From positions 1 through 64,000 of the forward strand of contig CAZVWQ010000002.1 in NCBI GenBank assembly GCA_964631275.1: DNA of 64,000 nt. Reading direction: 5' to 3'. Shown piece by piece: positions 37,362 through 47,168 of this stretch (position 1 is its first letter; each line of letters opens with the position of its first letter). Position numbers and translations under genes: made by a program. This DNA is from CAZVWQ01 sp964631275. Lineage in GTDB: Bacteria > Patescibacteriota > JACMRA01. The notes below the pieces were generated by a model. That model ran no database searches. It saw only the letters and a program-made list of their open reading frames with translations, and had not been told where the DNA came from.

Positions 37362-37445
37362 CTCCATAACTCAGATTTACAAAACTTTAATCCCATAAAT
37401 AAGTACTAATCAACAGTAAAATAGGTTTTGAGACATGAATTAATA
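37362..37445 (+). repeat. Family B element
   Basis: CTCCATAACTCAGATTTAC to GGTTTTGAGACATGAATTAA; the left end has lost a few bases. Confidence 0.68.
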
Positions 37446-37523
37446 ACTTAGCAAAGTTAATCCATTATTACTACACACATATCTTAAAGATAATTTTGTT
37501 AGGTTATAAACTAGCTTACAATA

Positions 37524-38042
37524 TTACTCCTCCCCTCTAATACCCTCTCTATCATTAGCTGTATTATCACGATCTTCCCCAGATTCTAGGTATATCTGAT
37601 CAATTTTAGATGAGTTTTGATCTCTTTCGGCAGAATTTTCTTCTCCTATTTTTTGGAGTTCGCTGGCTGATTGGTTAAAGTTATTTTTGTTTTCTAAAAA
37701 CTCTTGCTCATTTATAGATGGTAGTATTTGAGCTTGGCCATTAATAAATCTGATTCCAGATTCAATATAATTAATAAAAGCATTAGCTGTATTAACTAAT
37801 CTTCTTTGTTCGTTAACTAAATCGTCGTTTAGCGAGGCTTGATCATCAAAAATATTAGCAATTTGGTTTTTCTGTCTTCTTTGTAGTTTGATTTCATCAT
37901 TTTGAGAAGCTTTTAATTCTATAATTTCTTGAGTGTAATTTTCTCTTAGTTTTTGATTTTCAAAATACAAATAGCCACTAAGACCGATACCACTAATAGA
38001 TAGCAGCATTAATAAAATAATTACGATATATTGTAATTTCAT
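37524..38042 (-). CDS. Single-span coiled-coil protein
   Basis: In this 172-residue protein an N-terminal membrane helix (about residues 6-27) is followed by a Glu/Gln/Asn-rich helical region likely to form a coiled coil, and a charged tail with DRDNTANDREGIRGEE. The layout resembles FtsL/DivIC-like or other envelope scaffold proteins, but the sequence gives no firm family. A minus-strand TATAAT lies 7 bp before the ATG, consistent with a leaderless transcript. Confidence 0.6.
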   Translation of the reverse strand: MKLQYIVIILLMLLSISGIGLSGYLYFENQKLRENYTQEIIELKASQNDEIKLQRRQKNQIANIFDDQASLNDDLVNEQRRLVNTANAFINYIESGIRFINGQAQILPSINEQEFLENKNNFNQSASELQKIGEENSAERDQNSSKIDQIYLESGEDRDNTANDREGIRGEE

Positions 38043-38156
38043 GTATAATATTATATATAGCTTTTTATATTTAGTTTAGACATTTTTACCTTACGCACTT
38101 TTATTTTATTTAATCGAAAAATTTGAAATATTTTACCAGATTTTCAGAAAGTCTAG

Positions 38157-38262
38157 TATGGTAATTCGAGCCACTTTCGTTTTGTAAATAAAACCTAGTT
38201 TAACCCTAACTAAAAAGCTTATTCATTAATCTAAAAGTAAAAATTGCTGTGAGCTTTGGTAT
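38157..38262 (+). repeat. Family H element
   Basis: TATGGTAATTCGAGCCACTT to GTGAGCTTTGGTATA, with AAATAAAACCTAGTTTAACC inside. Confidence 0.6.
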
Positions 38263-38268
38263 AATTTA

Positions 38269-38372
38269 TATACCAAACTGTTAGCTACTCAGTGAGTTTT
38301 TCTAACTGTGTTTTTTTATTTAACCAAAATAAAACCTTCAGTTAAATCATAATTTAGTTAGTATCTGGTATA
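38269..38372 (+). repeat. Family C element, copy
   Basis: TATACCAAACTGTTAGCTAC to TTAGTATCTGGTATA, 104 bp, head to tail with the H element before it. Confidence 0.78.
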
Positions 38373-38556
38373 CAAGTAAAAATTATACCATTTCGCCATA
38401 AATTATTTATTACGATATGAGACGGTTTTACCTTAAAAAGCTAAATTTTTCTCTGAATTTTTTGGAATAGTTTTATAGTAAATTGGTATTAGTTGAATAT
38501 CCTTACTTGGTATAGAAGCTTTCTTTAGGTAAAGAGTTTCTGAGATTTTTAAATTT

Positions 38557-38663
38557 ATTAATCATGTCTCAAAAATGTCTCAAAACCTATTTTTACTGTT
38601 GATTAGTACTTATTTATGGAGTTAAAGTTTTGTAAATCTGAGTTATGGGACAAGGCTATTAAT
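38557..38663 (-). repeat. Family B element, full copy
   Basis: ATTAATCATGTCTCAAAAAT to ATGGGACAAGGCTATTAA, about 107 bp. Confidence 0.78.
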
Positions 38664-38739
38664 TTTTTAAGGTAGTTTAAATAAAAAAGATAACCCAGGA
38701 ATAGCAAATATAATATCGACTAGGTATAAACTAAAGCTG

Positions 38740-39183
38740 TTAGTCTTCCTTGATAGAAACCTCAATTGCCTCTTGAGATTCAATATTTCCGCCTAATTTT
38801 TGGAAAGTATCGGCATCAACTACCAATATCGCTTCTTCAGGCATTGGAGTTTCAGTATCAGCTACTACTAAGTTAAGCTTATTATCGTTATGAGTAACAG
38901 TAATCCCAGTAGCCAAACTGAATTTGTTGCTGGCTACTCCAGATTCTAAATTTTTATTTAAAACAGCCTTTCCTTTGATCTCTTCGGTTTCAATTAAATC
39001 TTCACTACTACCCTTAGAGTCTACGACTCCACCAGCAATTTCACCAGAGGTATAATCAATTGAGCCACTGCGGTCATCGATTGCTCCAAGAACATTTCCG
39101 TTACCAGAATTTGGCAAAGTTAGAAACGGCAAAGTCAGTAAAATTAACAATAAAAGACTTAATAATTTTGTTTTTCCAGACAT
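38740..39183 (-). CDS. Secreted protein of unknown function
   Basis: The 147-residue protein has a signal peptide (hydrophobic core about residues 6-23) and an acidic, Gly/Ser/Asp-rich mature part without cysteines. The segment AILVVDADTFQKLGG near the C-terminus is the most structured-looking stretch. There is no recognisable family. It is a single gene between repeat-filled gaps. Confidence 0.6.
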   Translation of the reverse strand: MSGKTKLLSLLLLILLTLPFLTLPNSGNGNVLGAIDDRSGSIDYTSGEIAGGVVDSKGSSEDLIETEEIKGKAVLNKNLESGVASNKFSLATGITVTHNDNKLNLVVADTETPMPEEAILVVDADTFQKLGGNIESQEAIEVSIKED

Positions 39184-39461
39184 ATGCTTGATTTATATTT
39201 TTGTTATAGTGGGTATCTAGCTACTATATCTAGAGTAATTATGATTAAAAAAATATATTTTGGCAAATAAAAACAAATTAAATCCTTCTACACTCCAATC
39301 ATGAAACTCCCAGTTTTAAAAATATTAACTTTAGAAATTGTATCTACTTAATTTAAATTTACCTCAAAACCTTCTAAAATATCCGAACTTTTTTTTAAAT
39401 GAGCATAAAGTAGATTATTTTTGAATCTCGAAACAAAACTATTTAGTAGTTTTTTATGCAG

Positions 39462-39588
39462 TTATATTCAATTAGTCCAAATTTGGACTTTTTTAATTTT
39501 TAAGATTACTTTTTGATGCTGATTAGGTCAAATTAAAGCGGAAATTTAAACTTCAAAAAAACTAAAATTTGCTTTGCGGTGACTATAA
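39462..39588 (+). repeat. Family I element
   Basis: TATATTCAATTAGTCCAAAT to TTTGCGGTGACTATAA; it matches 10537 and 28601. Just after it, 39592-39627 is a shortened D' fragment. Confidence 0.7.
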
Positions 39589-39632
39589 ATCTACAGAAAG
39601 TATTTTTTATCAATTTTGTGAAAGTTGAATAC

Positions 39633-40595
39633 TTATAAAAATCCACTCAAGATCATTAAACCTAAAGGAATAAAAAGTAAACCGAAAATATAACTAAGAA
39701 AAACTGTGATTGAAACTGTTTTTGGATAAGTATCGTACTCTGTAGCTAAGGCTACAACATTAGCTCCCATAGGGACTAAACTAAGGACTATAAAAGTTTT
39801 ATAAACTAAATTTGGATTAGGGTTACCGTTTATCAAAAAATTATTAAAAACATTCAAAAAATTTCTATCTAAAGTAATTAATCCAAGAACTATAACTGGC
39901 CAAATCAAAAATTTAGCTAAAAAACTAATACTAATAAATTTAAAATCAAGTTCAAAGTTTTTAACCTTAGACAAGCCCAAGCCAATTAGCATAATTCCAA
40001 GTAAAGAGTAAGCTCCAGTAAAACCTTTTATAAAATTAACATATTCTTGAGTTTTATTAATTTCTTGAAACAATCCTAGAGCATTAAACAAAAAACCAAT
40101 TATTGCCATAGGCAGCATTGGATTAGTAAAAACAATTTTGAGTGACTCTTGAAGACTAAAATTACCTTGAGAAACTATATACATCCCTATCGTAGCAAAA
40201 AAAATCTGAATTCCTAAGACAGCTAGAATTACAATATTTCCAGCTTCCTCGCCAAGTATTCCAATTGCCAGTGGTAGTCCAAAATAACCTAAATTACCCC
40301 AAGCAGCTGAAAAAGCCAAAATATTTCTTCTCGAGTCGACAAATACAAAGGCTAATAAAAAATAAGCTAACAAACAAATCAAAGTACAAAGTAAGAAAAA
40401 AGTAATACTAATAGCGAAGGTATTAAAACTTAAGTTAACTGTAAAAGTTGTATTAAAAATAACTAAAGGAGTAATAGAATAAATTAAAATTTTGGCTATG
40501 CTTTTGTTTTCTATAGTTAAAAATTTACCCGAAAGGTAGCCAATAAAAATTATTAAATACAAAGGAATAATATTAAAGAAGATATCTAAATTCAT
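39633..40595 (-). CDS. AEC-family (auxin efflux carrier-like) transporter
   Basis: The 320-residue permease has about ten membrane helices in two similar halves. The N-terminus (IIPLYLIIFIGYLSGKFL) and C-terminal part (LSLVPMGANVVALATEY) fit the AEC family; bacterial members export small organic acids such as malate. The substrate here is unknown. The gene stands alone, preceded by a 560-bp gap. Confidence 0.87.
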   Translation of the reverse strand: MNLDIFFNIIPLYLIIFIGYLSGKFLTIENKSIAKILIYSITPLVIFNTTFTVNLSFNTFAISITFFLLCTLICLLAYFLLAFVFVDSRRNILAFSAAWGNLGYFGLPLAIGILGEEAGNIVILAVLGIQIFFATIGMYIVSQGNFSLQESLKIVFTNPMLPMAIIGFLFNALGLFQEINKTQEYVNFIKGFTGAYSLLGIMLIGLGLSKVKNFELDFKFISISFLAKFLIWPVIVLGLITLDRNFLNVFNNFLINGNPNPNLVYKTFIVLSLVPMGANVVALATEYDTYPKTVSITVFLSYIFGLLFIPLGLMILSGFL

Positions 40596-40822
40596 TTTGG
40601 CTAGAGATTATAATTACACTTTATAAAAATTTAAGTTATACTCTTAAGTTAGGCTTTTCTAATTCAGAATTTACATATTTCCTAATTGCCTTATTACCTA
40701 TACCTAGAGTTTTTGGGATAATCTTCAAAGTGTGACCAGAATTAAGAAATAACAAAGCTGCTACTCTTATATATTTCCAGTTATGAATTTTTAGCAAGCA
40801 CTATTTTTTTGGATTAATGATG

Positions 40823-40930
40823 CCTCAAAGCTTCGCAAAATATTTTAGTTTTCTTGATTAAATAAAATAGTAGTTTTTCCTAATTTGTTACTTTTTTTAT
40901 AAAATAAATAAAAAGGAGCTTGCTTCTTTA
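40823..40930 (+). repeat. Family E element
   Basis: Includes AAGCTTCGCAAAATATTTTA and TTTTCTTGATTAAATAAAAT; it resembles 6572-6680. Confidence 0.5.
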
Positions 40931-41037
40931 AAGGTTTATTTCTCTAAGTATTGGGATAAGATTATTGGGCATAGCTTCCAAATTTAATTAAGTTTAGTTT
41001 TATTGTTCAATTCGATTATGGGACGGATGTAATACTG

Positions 41038-41133
41038 TATCCAAACCCGTTTCATTTTTAAAAAACCTAGTTTAGTTTTAATTAAAAAGCTAATTTTTAG
41101 TCAAAAAGTAAAAATTGGTACGAGCTTGGGTAT
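41038..41133 (+). repeat. Family H element
   Basis: TATCCAAACCCGTTTCATTT to ACGAGCTTGGGTAT. The ends are inverted repeats of each other (CCAAACCCGT against ACGAGCTTGG). Confidence 0.68.
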
Positions 41134-41156
41134 TAAATTACCAAGTGTAAAGGTAA

Positions 41157-42545
41157 TTAAATAGATTTATTTTGCTTAAAAACTTCTTTCCAGACTTGTC
41201 TTTCATCCCAGGCCATTCTCCCTCCTGGTTGAGTTAGAGATTGCTCGGTGCCGACTCCAGTACTAACTATCAGAATTTTATCAGTTTCCTTTTTGTTAGT
41301 TTTTGCTATTTCTAGAGCTTTTTGAAAAGATTTCCTTCGATCTATAATAGATGTTATTTTTTTATTTTTTAGGGCTTGTTTTTTTATTTTTTGTGAAAGC
41401 AAGTTAATAATTTCTTTAGGGTTGTCATTTTCGTCGTAATTGTCTGTAGTTATTACGGTATGATCAGCGTATTTATAGCTTATTTCTCCCATTATTGGTT
41501 TTTTCCAGTTATCCCTACCAGCTCCATCACAGGATAAGATGTGGATAACTTGTGTATAGTATTTTTGATCCCTCCAATTAGCTAGATTAGTTAGAAGTTT
41601 TTCCATACTTTTTGGCTCGTGAGCATAGTCTACCATTATCGATATATCAGGATTTGTAGAGTAAATTTTTGTTTCTTTTATTGGCCAAATAACTTGATTA
41701 TGTTTAACTACAAATTCCATTCTTCCTGGTAAATTTCCAACTTTGTCTATAATTTGAGTAACTTTTTTTTCTATCGATGGCTCTAAAATTCGACCAATTT
41801 CTAGAGCAAAAGCTAGGTTTTTAATTTCAAAGTCGGTTGTAAAATGAGTTTTGGCTATAGTTCCGCTCCAGCTGATAGATTTTTCTAAAGTTCCTGGTTC
41901 TTCAATAATTTCGTAATCAAGATTGTTTTTGAGCGGAATTTTATGTGTATTAATTTTGTCGGAAACTAGTGACCATAAATAATTTTTAATTTCTTGCTGG
42001 TCTTTATCATCATTACAAACAAAATAACCTCCAGATCTAAGATTTCTAAATAAAACACCTTTTGCAATTTTATATTTTTCCCAATCTCCATGGTAGTCAA
42101 TATGTTCTGGATACATGTTCAGGATAGTAGCTATATCAAATTTTTTTAAACCTTTATGCCTACCTTGTTCCAAGCCAATACTGGACATTTCAAGAACTGC
42201 AACTTGGCAATTATTAGCTTTAATTTTGGCTAAAAATTTATGCATCAAAAAACCATCCAAGGTTGTGTTTTTGTAGGTGTTAATAAATTCGTTTTCCTGC
42301 TTACCTTCCAGGTTCAAAATGGCTGTAGAAATATAGCCTGTTCTAATACCTAATAGATTTAAGACTCTACCAACTAGTATAGTGGTTGAAGTTTTACCTT
42401 TGGTTCCAGTGACTCCTATTAAAAATAGGTTATCTGAAGGCCTCCTAAAATAAAGACTAGCTAGATAACTTTTTGAGCCATGATAAAATAATCTGGCAAT
42501 TCGAAGCAGGCTTTTACCTAGAATTTTTTCAATTTTTTTTTTCAT
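41157..42545 (-). CDS. murE: MurE-type UDP-MurNAc-tripeptide ligase with shortened N-terminus
   Basis: This 462-residue Mur ligase has P-loop GTKGKTSTT near residue 46, the MNMYPEHIDYHGD-type central motif near residue 140, and DENDNPKEI near the C-terminus, close to the DNPR motif of meso-diaminopimelate-adding MurE. The usual ~90-residue UDP-binding domain before the P-loop is almost absent (only about 45 residues), as in some CPR Mur ligases. It should add the third residue to the peptidoglycan stem peptide in the cytosol. No other mur genes are adjacent. Confidence 0.83.
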   Translation of the reverse strand: MKKKIEKILGKSLLRIARLFYHGSKSYLASLYFRRPSDNLFLIGVTGTKGKTSTTILVGRVLNLLGIRTGYISTAILNLEGKQENEFINTYKNTTLDGFLMHKFLAKIKANNCQVAVLEMSSIGLEQGRHKGLKKFDIATILNMYPEHIDYHGDWEKYKIAKGVLFRNLRSGGYFVCNDDKDQQEIKNYLWSLVSDKINTHKIPLKNNLDYEIIEEPGTLEKSISWSGTIAKTHFTTDFEIKNLAFALEIGRILEPSIEKKVTQIIDKVGNLPGRMEFVVKHNQVIWPIKETKIYSTNPDISIMVDYAHEPKSMEKLLTNLANWRDQKYYTQVIHILSCDGAGRDNWKKPIMGEISYKYADHTVITTDNYDENDNPKEIINLLSQKIKKQALKNKKITSIIDRRKSFQKALEIAKTNKKETDKILIVSTGVGTEQSLTQPGGRMAWDERQVWKEVFKQNKSI

Positions 42546-42589
42546 TATAAATACTGATTAAGTTTTAATTGAGGACCTTAAAGTAAACA

Positions 42590-42683
42590 GTAATCATGTC
42601 TCAAAACCTATTTTTACTGTTGATTAATATCTATTTTATAGGGTTAAGTTTTGTAGATTTGAGTTATAAGACAAGACTAATAA
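42590..42683 (-). repeat. Family B element
   Basis: TAATCATGTCTCAAAACC to TAAGACAAGACTAATAA, about 94 bp, filling the gap between gdhA and murE. Confidence 0.78.
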
Positions 42684-42741
42684 CCTCGTCTTTAAACTTT
42701 TCAAAAACCTTTATTTAAAAAGATAAGTAATCAAATAGATT

Positions 42742-44025
42742 CTATATCCAGCCTCTAAGTTTGATCGCTTCAGCAACTCTTCTAAGAGCTAGAATATAAG
42801 CCCCTTGTCTATTATCGACGCCATACTCTTGGCTAATACTCCAAACTTCATTAAAGGCTTTAATCACTCTAGAACGCAATTTTTGTAAAACTTCTTCTTC
42901 TGACCAGTAATAATTACTAGCATTCTGCACTTGTTCGAAATAGCTAACTGTTACTCCTCCAGCGTTAGCTAGAATATCAGGAAGTACAGTTATTCCTTTT
43001 TCAAATAAAATTTTATCAGCTTCTGGAGTTAGAGGTCCGTTAGCTAATTCTACTATTAAATTTGTGTTTAGATTATCTGCGTTATTAATAGTTACCACGC
43101 TTTCTAGAGCAGCTAAAACTAAAACATCTACCTTTTCTTTTAGAATAGAATATTCAGGGCTTTGGATATGCTTGAAACTACTTTGATCACCTATATTAGC
43201 TTCATAGTATTGCTCTAAGCTACCGTTAGTAGTTTTGTGGTTAATTAGATCAGGAATATTTAAGCCTTGAATATTGCGGACTACGCTTTTAGAATCAGCA
43301 ATAGCTATAATTTGGCAGTCAAATTCTTTATCTTCAGCACAAAATCTAGCAAATTCCATTCCAGCATTACCAAATCCTTGAATGGCAATTTTTAATTTTT
43401 GGTTTGATTTACCGATATTTTTGACAGCTTCTTTAAGAACAAAAAAACCTCCCTGAGCAGTAGCTCTGCTACGACCTTCAGAGCCTCCCAAAATCAAGGG
43501 CTTACCAGTAATTACCCCTCCAGCATACTGGCTTTGGTTTAGTTTCTCGTATTCATCTCTCATCCAACTCATAATTTGGCTATTAGTATAAACATCTGGA
43601 GCTGGAATATCTTGATTAGGTCCGATTAACTTATGAATTTTTTGAATAAAACCCCTGCTTAATTTTTCTAATTCGACCTCTGAAAGTTCTCTAGGATTAA
43701 CAATTATTCCACCTTTTCCTCCTCCAAGTGGCAAATCCATAACTGCACATTTCCAGGTCATCCACATAGATAAAGCCATAACTTCTTCTTTATTTACTTC
43801 TGGATGAAAACGGATACCACCTTTATATGGACCTAAGGCATTACAATGTTGAGAACGAAAACCTGTAAAAACTTTAACCTCTCCAGAGTCCATTTTAACC
43901 GGAATATTAACTTCTATTATTTGTTGCGGTTTAGACAAAAAAGTTATGATATTAGGTTCTAAGCCTATTTTTTTAGATGCTAATTCTAGCTGATTAACCG
44001 CTATTTCATAAGGATTATTTGGCAT
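42742..44025 (-). CDS. gdhA: Glutamate dehydrogenase
   Basis: The 427-residue hexameric-type GDH interconverts glutamate and 2-oxoglutarate plus ammonia with NAD(P). Present are the substrate-binding/catalytic PLGGGKGGI (about residues 98-106), PAPDVYTNSQIMSWM, and the Rossmann motif IQGFGNAGMEFA near residue 214. The length fits the class with ~420 residues from Bacillus, Clostridium and archaea. It is one of the few central nitrogen enzymes in this region and could supply amino groups or recycle amino acids. Confidence 0.95.
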   Translation of the reverse strand: MPNNPYEIAVNQLELASKKIGLEPNIITFLSKPQQIIEVNIPVKMDSGEVKVFTGFRSQHCNALGPYKGGIRFHPEVNKEEVMALSMWMTWKCAVMDLPLGGGKGGIIVNPRELSEVELEKLSRGFIQKIHKLIGPNQDIPAPDVYTNSQIMSWMRDEYEKLNQSQYAGGVITGKPLILGGSEGRSRATAQGGFFVLKEAVKNIGKSNQKLKIAIQGFGNAGMEFARFCAEDKEFDCQIIAIADSKSVVRNIQGLNIPDLINHKTTNGSLEQYYEANIGDQSSFKHIQSPEYSILKEKVDVLVLAALESVVTINNADNLNTNLIVELANGPLTPEADKILFEKGITVLPDILANAGGVTVSYFEQVQNASNYYWSEEEVLQKLRSRVIKAFNEVWSISQEYGVDNRQGAYILALRRVAEAIKLRGWI

Positions 44026-44198
44026 TTTTTGATGTTACTTAAAGCTTTTTAAAATTTTTTAATTAAAAACTTTTAGAGTCCATGTTGTCAATTATCCTTA
44101 TCAATAGTAAAATTTCTTCTTGCCAAAAAGTTAAATTCTTTCTTAAAGATTATATACTTTTAAATTTTTGATATTTTCATTATTTTATTTATTTATTT

Positions 44199-44489
44199 AT
44201 GGCTAACAACAATAAAGTTACAAAAACTCAACTTATTGAAATTCTAGCTTCTGACTTAGATATTTCTAAGGCTCAAGCTGAAAAATTTCTGAGCTCTTTT
44301 ATTGACACAATTACTAAGAACCTAAAATCAGGAAAAGAAGTAACTATTACTGGTTTTGGTACTTTTAAGAAGACTAAAAGAAAAGCCAGGAATGGTGTAA
44401 ATCCTAAGACAGGTGAAAAGATTAAAATTGCAGCTTCTGTAAATGCTTCTTTCAAACCTGGTAAAAACCTAAAAGAAAATATTTCTTAG
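44199..44489 (+). CDS. hup: HU-family DNA-binding protein
   Basis: A 96-residue HU/IHF-type protein. The N-terminal helices contain KTQLIEILASDLDISKAQAEKFL, the beta arm carries GFGTFKKTKRKARNGVNPKTG, and the end reads IKIAASVNASFKPGKNLKE. It forms dimers that bend and compact DNA. The ATG is preceded only by a TTTATTTATTTATT leader with no ribosome-binding site. Confidence 0.95.
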   Translation: MANNNKVTKTQLIEILASDLDISKAQAEKFLSSFIDTITKNLKSGKEVTITGFGTFKKTKRKARNGVNPKTGEKIKIAASVNASFKPGKNLKENIS

Positions 44490-44553
44490 CCTGGTAATTT
44501 ATAGAGTTTTATAGAGCCAGTTTGATTATTTTTTATAACTGGTATTTAATAAA

Positions 44554-44665
44554 CCTCCTGCTTTGAAATTATTTTTAGTTAATAAAACTAGCAACAATTT
44601 TTTTAAAAATAAAGATTATTTGTATTTAGTTCAAAATATAATTTAAAAGTTTTCATTGCAGGAGG
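44554..44665. repeat. MITE-like element with CCTCCTGC ends, copy 1
   Basis: The 112 bp are bounded by CCTCCTGCTTTGAAAT and TTTTCATTGCAGGAGG, a near-perfect inverted repeat of about 16 bp. It has no coding capacity. A second copy is at 46160. Confidence 0.78.
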
Positions 44666-44679
44666 TGTAAGCTGTGTGT

Positions 44680-44770
44680 TTTCGAGTTCTATTTATATTT
44701 TCTGATAAGTTAGTTTTTCCCTAAAACAAAATACTTCCTGAAATACAAAGTTTTCTGGTAAGATTTTTAC
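44680..44770. repeat. Recurrent segment shared with the window end
   Basis: It contains TATTTTCTGATAAGTTAGTT and matches 63925-64000 over about 75 bp. The remaining 44490-45442 gap has only AT-rich text and fragments. Confidence 0.5.
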
Positions 44771-45442
44771 TCTAAAATATCAACAAAATTAGATTTTAAT
44801 CTAAAAGTTATACCCAAACTATTTCAAAAATTTACATTTTGCAAAACATTTTTTAATTCTTTAAGTGTGACTTGATAAGAATACTTTTTATTTTTGGATG
44901 TTAAAATTGGTAAGGCTTCTATAATATAGTTTAAAACTTCTAAAATCTTTCAATAATCAAATTTTTAGAGGTTTTTTTGTTTGAAAATGTAAATAGTGCT
45001 TGAGGTTTCATACCTAAGTTATATATCAGCTATACTATACTCATTCCATATCAACTAGTATTACAAACTTTTAGGCAAAATTAACTCGTAAACAAGCCAC
45101 TTGTTTGATTACTAAAAAATAATTATAAAAGTTGTAAGCGAATTGGCGCATAATAAGTTTTTGTTTTGTTGCAAGTTAATTATAGATGGTATAAAAAAAT
45201 GATGGATTTTTGAAAATTCAATTTTTTTTGACAAAATAAACAAAAAATAATTATTATCTTAAGTTGTAAGATAAGGCTAACATACAAAAAGTATTTGAAA
45301 ATTCAAAAATTCTGAATTTTTAGATCTTATTAAAAATTTTTAGTTTTTAAAGAAATCTTACAAACAATTAAATCAAGATTATAAAGAAAAATAATTTTCT
45401 TATAAACATCTTATAAAATAATATTAATTAATAACATATACT

Positions 45443-45661
45443 ATGAATAATTTAGATTTGTCTTTAGAGTCAATTTTAGGTAATTGGATTCCTTTAGGTT
45501 TTGGCTTAATTGGGATATTTATGCTTTTAGTTGGTGTATTAAACATGGTTAGTGGCAAAGACAAGGCATTTAATAATATTTTTGGTGGCTTATTTGTGAT
45601 CTTAGTTGCCGTTGGTCTAGCTTGGTTAATGAGAGAAATTGTGATTCCAACATTATTATAA
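45443..45661 (+). CDS. Small two-helix membrane protein
   Basis: In 72 residues there are two hydrophobic helices (about 14-36 and 46-65) joined by a short basic turn, VSGKDKAFNN. The hairpin recalls TrbC/VirB2-like pilins or other tiny membrane proteins, but it lacks a signal peptide and any conserved motif I recognise. The frame is clean and isolated in a large gap. Confidence 0.5.
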   Translation: MNNLDLSLESILGNWIPLGFGLIGIFMLLVGVLNMVSGKDKAFNNIFGGLFVILVAVGLAWLMREIVIPTLL

Positions 45662-45853
45662 AATAACCGACTTATTGTTTAAAGATTATTGTCTATAGAA
45701 CCATTTATACTGGTAACTTTAGTGTTTATCTTTTAGCAATCAAACAATCGAATAATTTATCTTAATTGGATCTTTTTACAGAACCTTCCAAAACAACTGT
45801 TAAACCTGCTTTTAATATTATCGAGCTTAAGAATATATACTTGCAAATCCAGT

Positions 45854-46158
45854 AACTTCTACAAAGAAACAGCTAAAGTATTCGGTTAATCAATATCTAC
45901 AATTCATAGATATGGAAAAAAGTTTGGTGTAACTAGAAAAAAATTTAAGACTGTCTACAAAGAATCTAATCCTGAATTAAAAAAAAGTTCTTAGAAGAGT
46001 TAGATAAATTGATTATCGAATACGGTTTACATAACACCTACTATCAAGATGAACCTGGTTTTTTTTATGAATACTTCTATAAAAAATATGGTTATGTACC
46101 AGAACTTAACATTATTAAAAATACATGGGGTACAATAAAACAGAATCTTAGAAATTAG
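45854..46158 (+). pseudogene. IS630-like transposase relic
   Basis: The frame reads a helix-turn-helix (NFYKETAKVFG, stop, SISTIHRYGKKFG), then KKFLEELDKLIIEYG, a DDE-type segment (YYQDEPGFFYEYF) and finally the C-terminal end (IIKNTWGTIKQNLRN), which in intact IS630 proteins follows much later. It has a TAA in the helix-turn-helix, a one-base deletion in an A8 run near 45980, and an internal deletion of the middle catalytic part. It is dead, but shows that IS630/Tc1-type elements once moved here. Confidence 0.7.
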
Positions 46159-46159
46159 A

Positions 46160-46281
46160 CCTCCTGCACTGAAATTTTTATTCGTTTGATTGAGTAAACA
46201 AAAAATTAGAAATTGTAAGTTTTTAAAAATTCTGAATTATTGTTTTTAATTAGAGGTTAAACAGCTTTACTGCAAGGAGTC
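46160..46281. repeat. MITE-like element with CCTCCTGC ends, copy 2
   Basis: CCTCCTGCACTGAAAT to TTTACTGCAAGGAG, about 122 bp, beginning 2 bp after the stop of the transposase relic. The adjacency suggests that the IS and the MITE may share an origin. Confidence 0.68.
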
Positions 46282-46373
46282 TATTATTATAACTATAATA
46301 CCAATGACTTAAAAGAAAATCTAAGTTGTTAGATATGCCAGCATTGCGTAAGTGTTGGTTGTGTATTAGCGGT

Positions 46374-46632
46374 ACCCCTGCACAAAATTGTGTCTGGAGT
46401 GTTCAATCTAAGTTAGGTTGAGTACGAGGTTCAGTAAGATTTTAGGAACTCATCTAAAGACAAGCTTGTTAGATTTTATGCAGATTATTTATGCCTGAAC
46501 TAAGTAGTTTTTCGGCATTTGTTTGCTTTTGAGTAATTCTTAGCTGAGTAACTCTTGTTTTATTTTGAGTAGACATGTATCAGACAATAAATTAAAAATA
46601 GTTTTTATGTCAGACACAATTTTTGTAGGGGT
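46374..46632. mobile_element. Non-autonomous element with 22-23 bp inverted ends
   Basis: The left end ACCCCTGCACAAAATTGTG, then TCTG (46374-46396), is mirrored by CAGACACAATTTTTGTAGGGGT (46611-46632) with two differences. The 259 bp between have no open frame. The motif ACAAAATTGTGT resembles ends of some IS256-type elements, but I cannot assign a family. Confidence 0.68.
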
Positions 46633-46659
46633 CTCAAGTTGGCAGGGGTTTGAGTATAA

Positions 46660-46950
46660 TTATTCAAATTTAATTCCTTTATCAAAGACTTTAGTAAGCC
46701 ACAAAGAAGCTCTAGATTTTAGCCTAGAGGCTTTATTTTTGTGAATAAAGTTGGTTTTAGTAGCTTTATCAAGAGCTGAAAAATACTTAGACATTTCTTT
46801 TTCAGTTTCTTTTTTATTTGGCTTTTCGGCTTTTAAAGCTTTGTGAAAGGCTCTTCTAGAAAGTTTTATTTTTTTGATTTTTTCTAGATTAACTAGCCTT
46901 TTCCGTAAAGAAACTCTTAGGGCTTTTTTAGAAGCTTTGGTATTAGGCAT
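46660..46950 (-). CDS. rpsT: 30S ribosomal protein S20
   Basis: A 96-residue basic S20 beginning PNTKASKKALRVSLRKRLVNL, with the C-terminal IHKNKASRLKSRASLWLTK typical of the family. S20 binds 16S rRNA helices h9 and h44. It starts 2 bp after the stop of the TM2-domain gene, so the two are co-transcribed. Confidence 0.95.
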   Translation of the reverse strand: MPNTKASKKALRVSLRKRLVNLEKIKKIKLSRRAFHKALKAEKPNKKETEKEMSKYFSALDKATKTNFIHKNKASRLKSRASLWLTKVFDKGIKFE

Positions 46951-46952
46951 AA

Positions 46953-47168
46953 TTATTTTTGGTTGTATTTGGTATTAAAATCTTCATCGCTCATAACTAA
47001 AAGCATAATAAATTCTACAAAAGAAATTATTCCAGTGATAAGTCCTAAACTAAAAATTGTTATTACAATATAAATTATCCCAGTAACAGTCTTACCTAAA
47101 TAAAATTTGTGAGCTCCAAAAACTCCTAAGAAAAAAGCTAAAAGAGCAGCTGTAGTTTTGTTTTTCAT
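46953..47168 (-). CDS. TM2-domain membrane protein
   Basis: The 71 residues form two membrane helices around the TM2 hallmark GVFGAHKFYLGK, with a second part TGIIYIVITIFSLGLITG and a short acidic tail. Function of bacterial TM2 proteins is unknown. It lies immediately upstream of rpsT in an operon. Confidence 0.87.
   Translation of the reverse strand: MKNKTTAALLAFFLGVFGAHKFYLGKTVTGIIYIVITIFSLGLITGIISFVEFIMLLVMSDEDFNTKYNQK

Noticed and set aside
46300..46660. tmRNA-like tag frame on the minus strand (ending NYLVQA, stop)
   Set aside because: No tRNA-like domain (TTCGA T loop, acceptor pairing) was found; the region is explained by 23-bp inverted ends of a mobile element.
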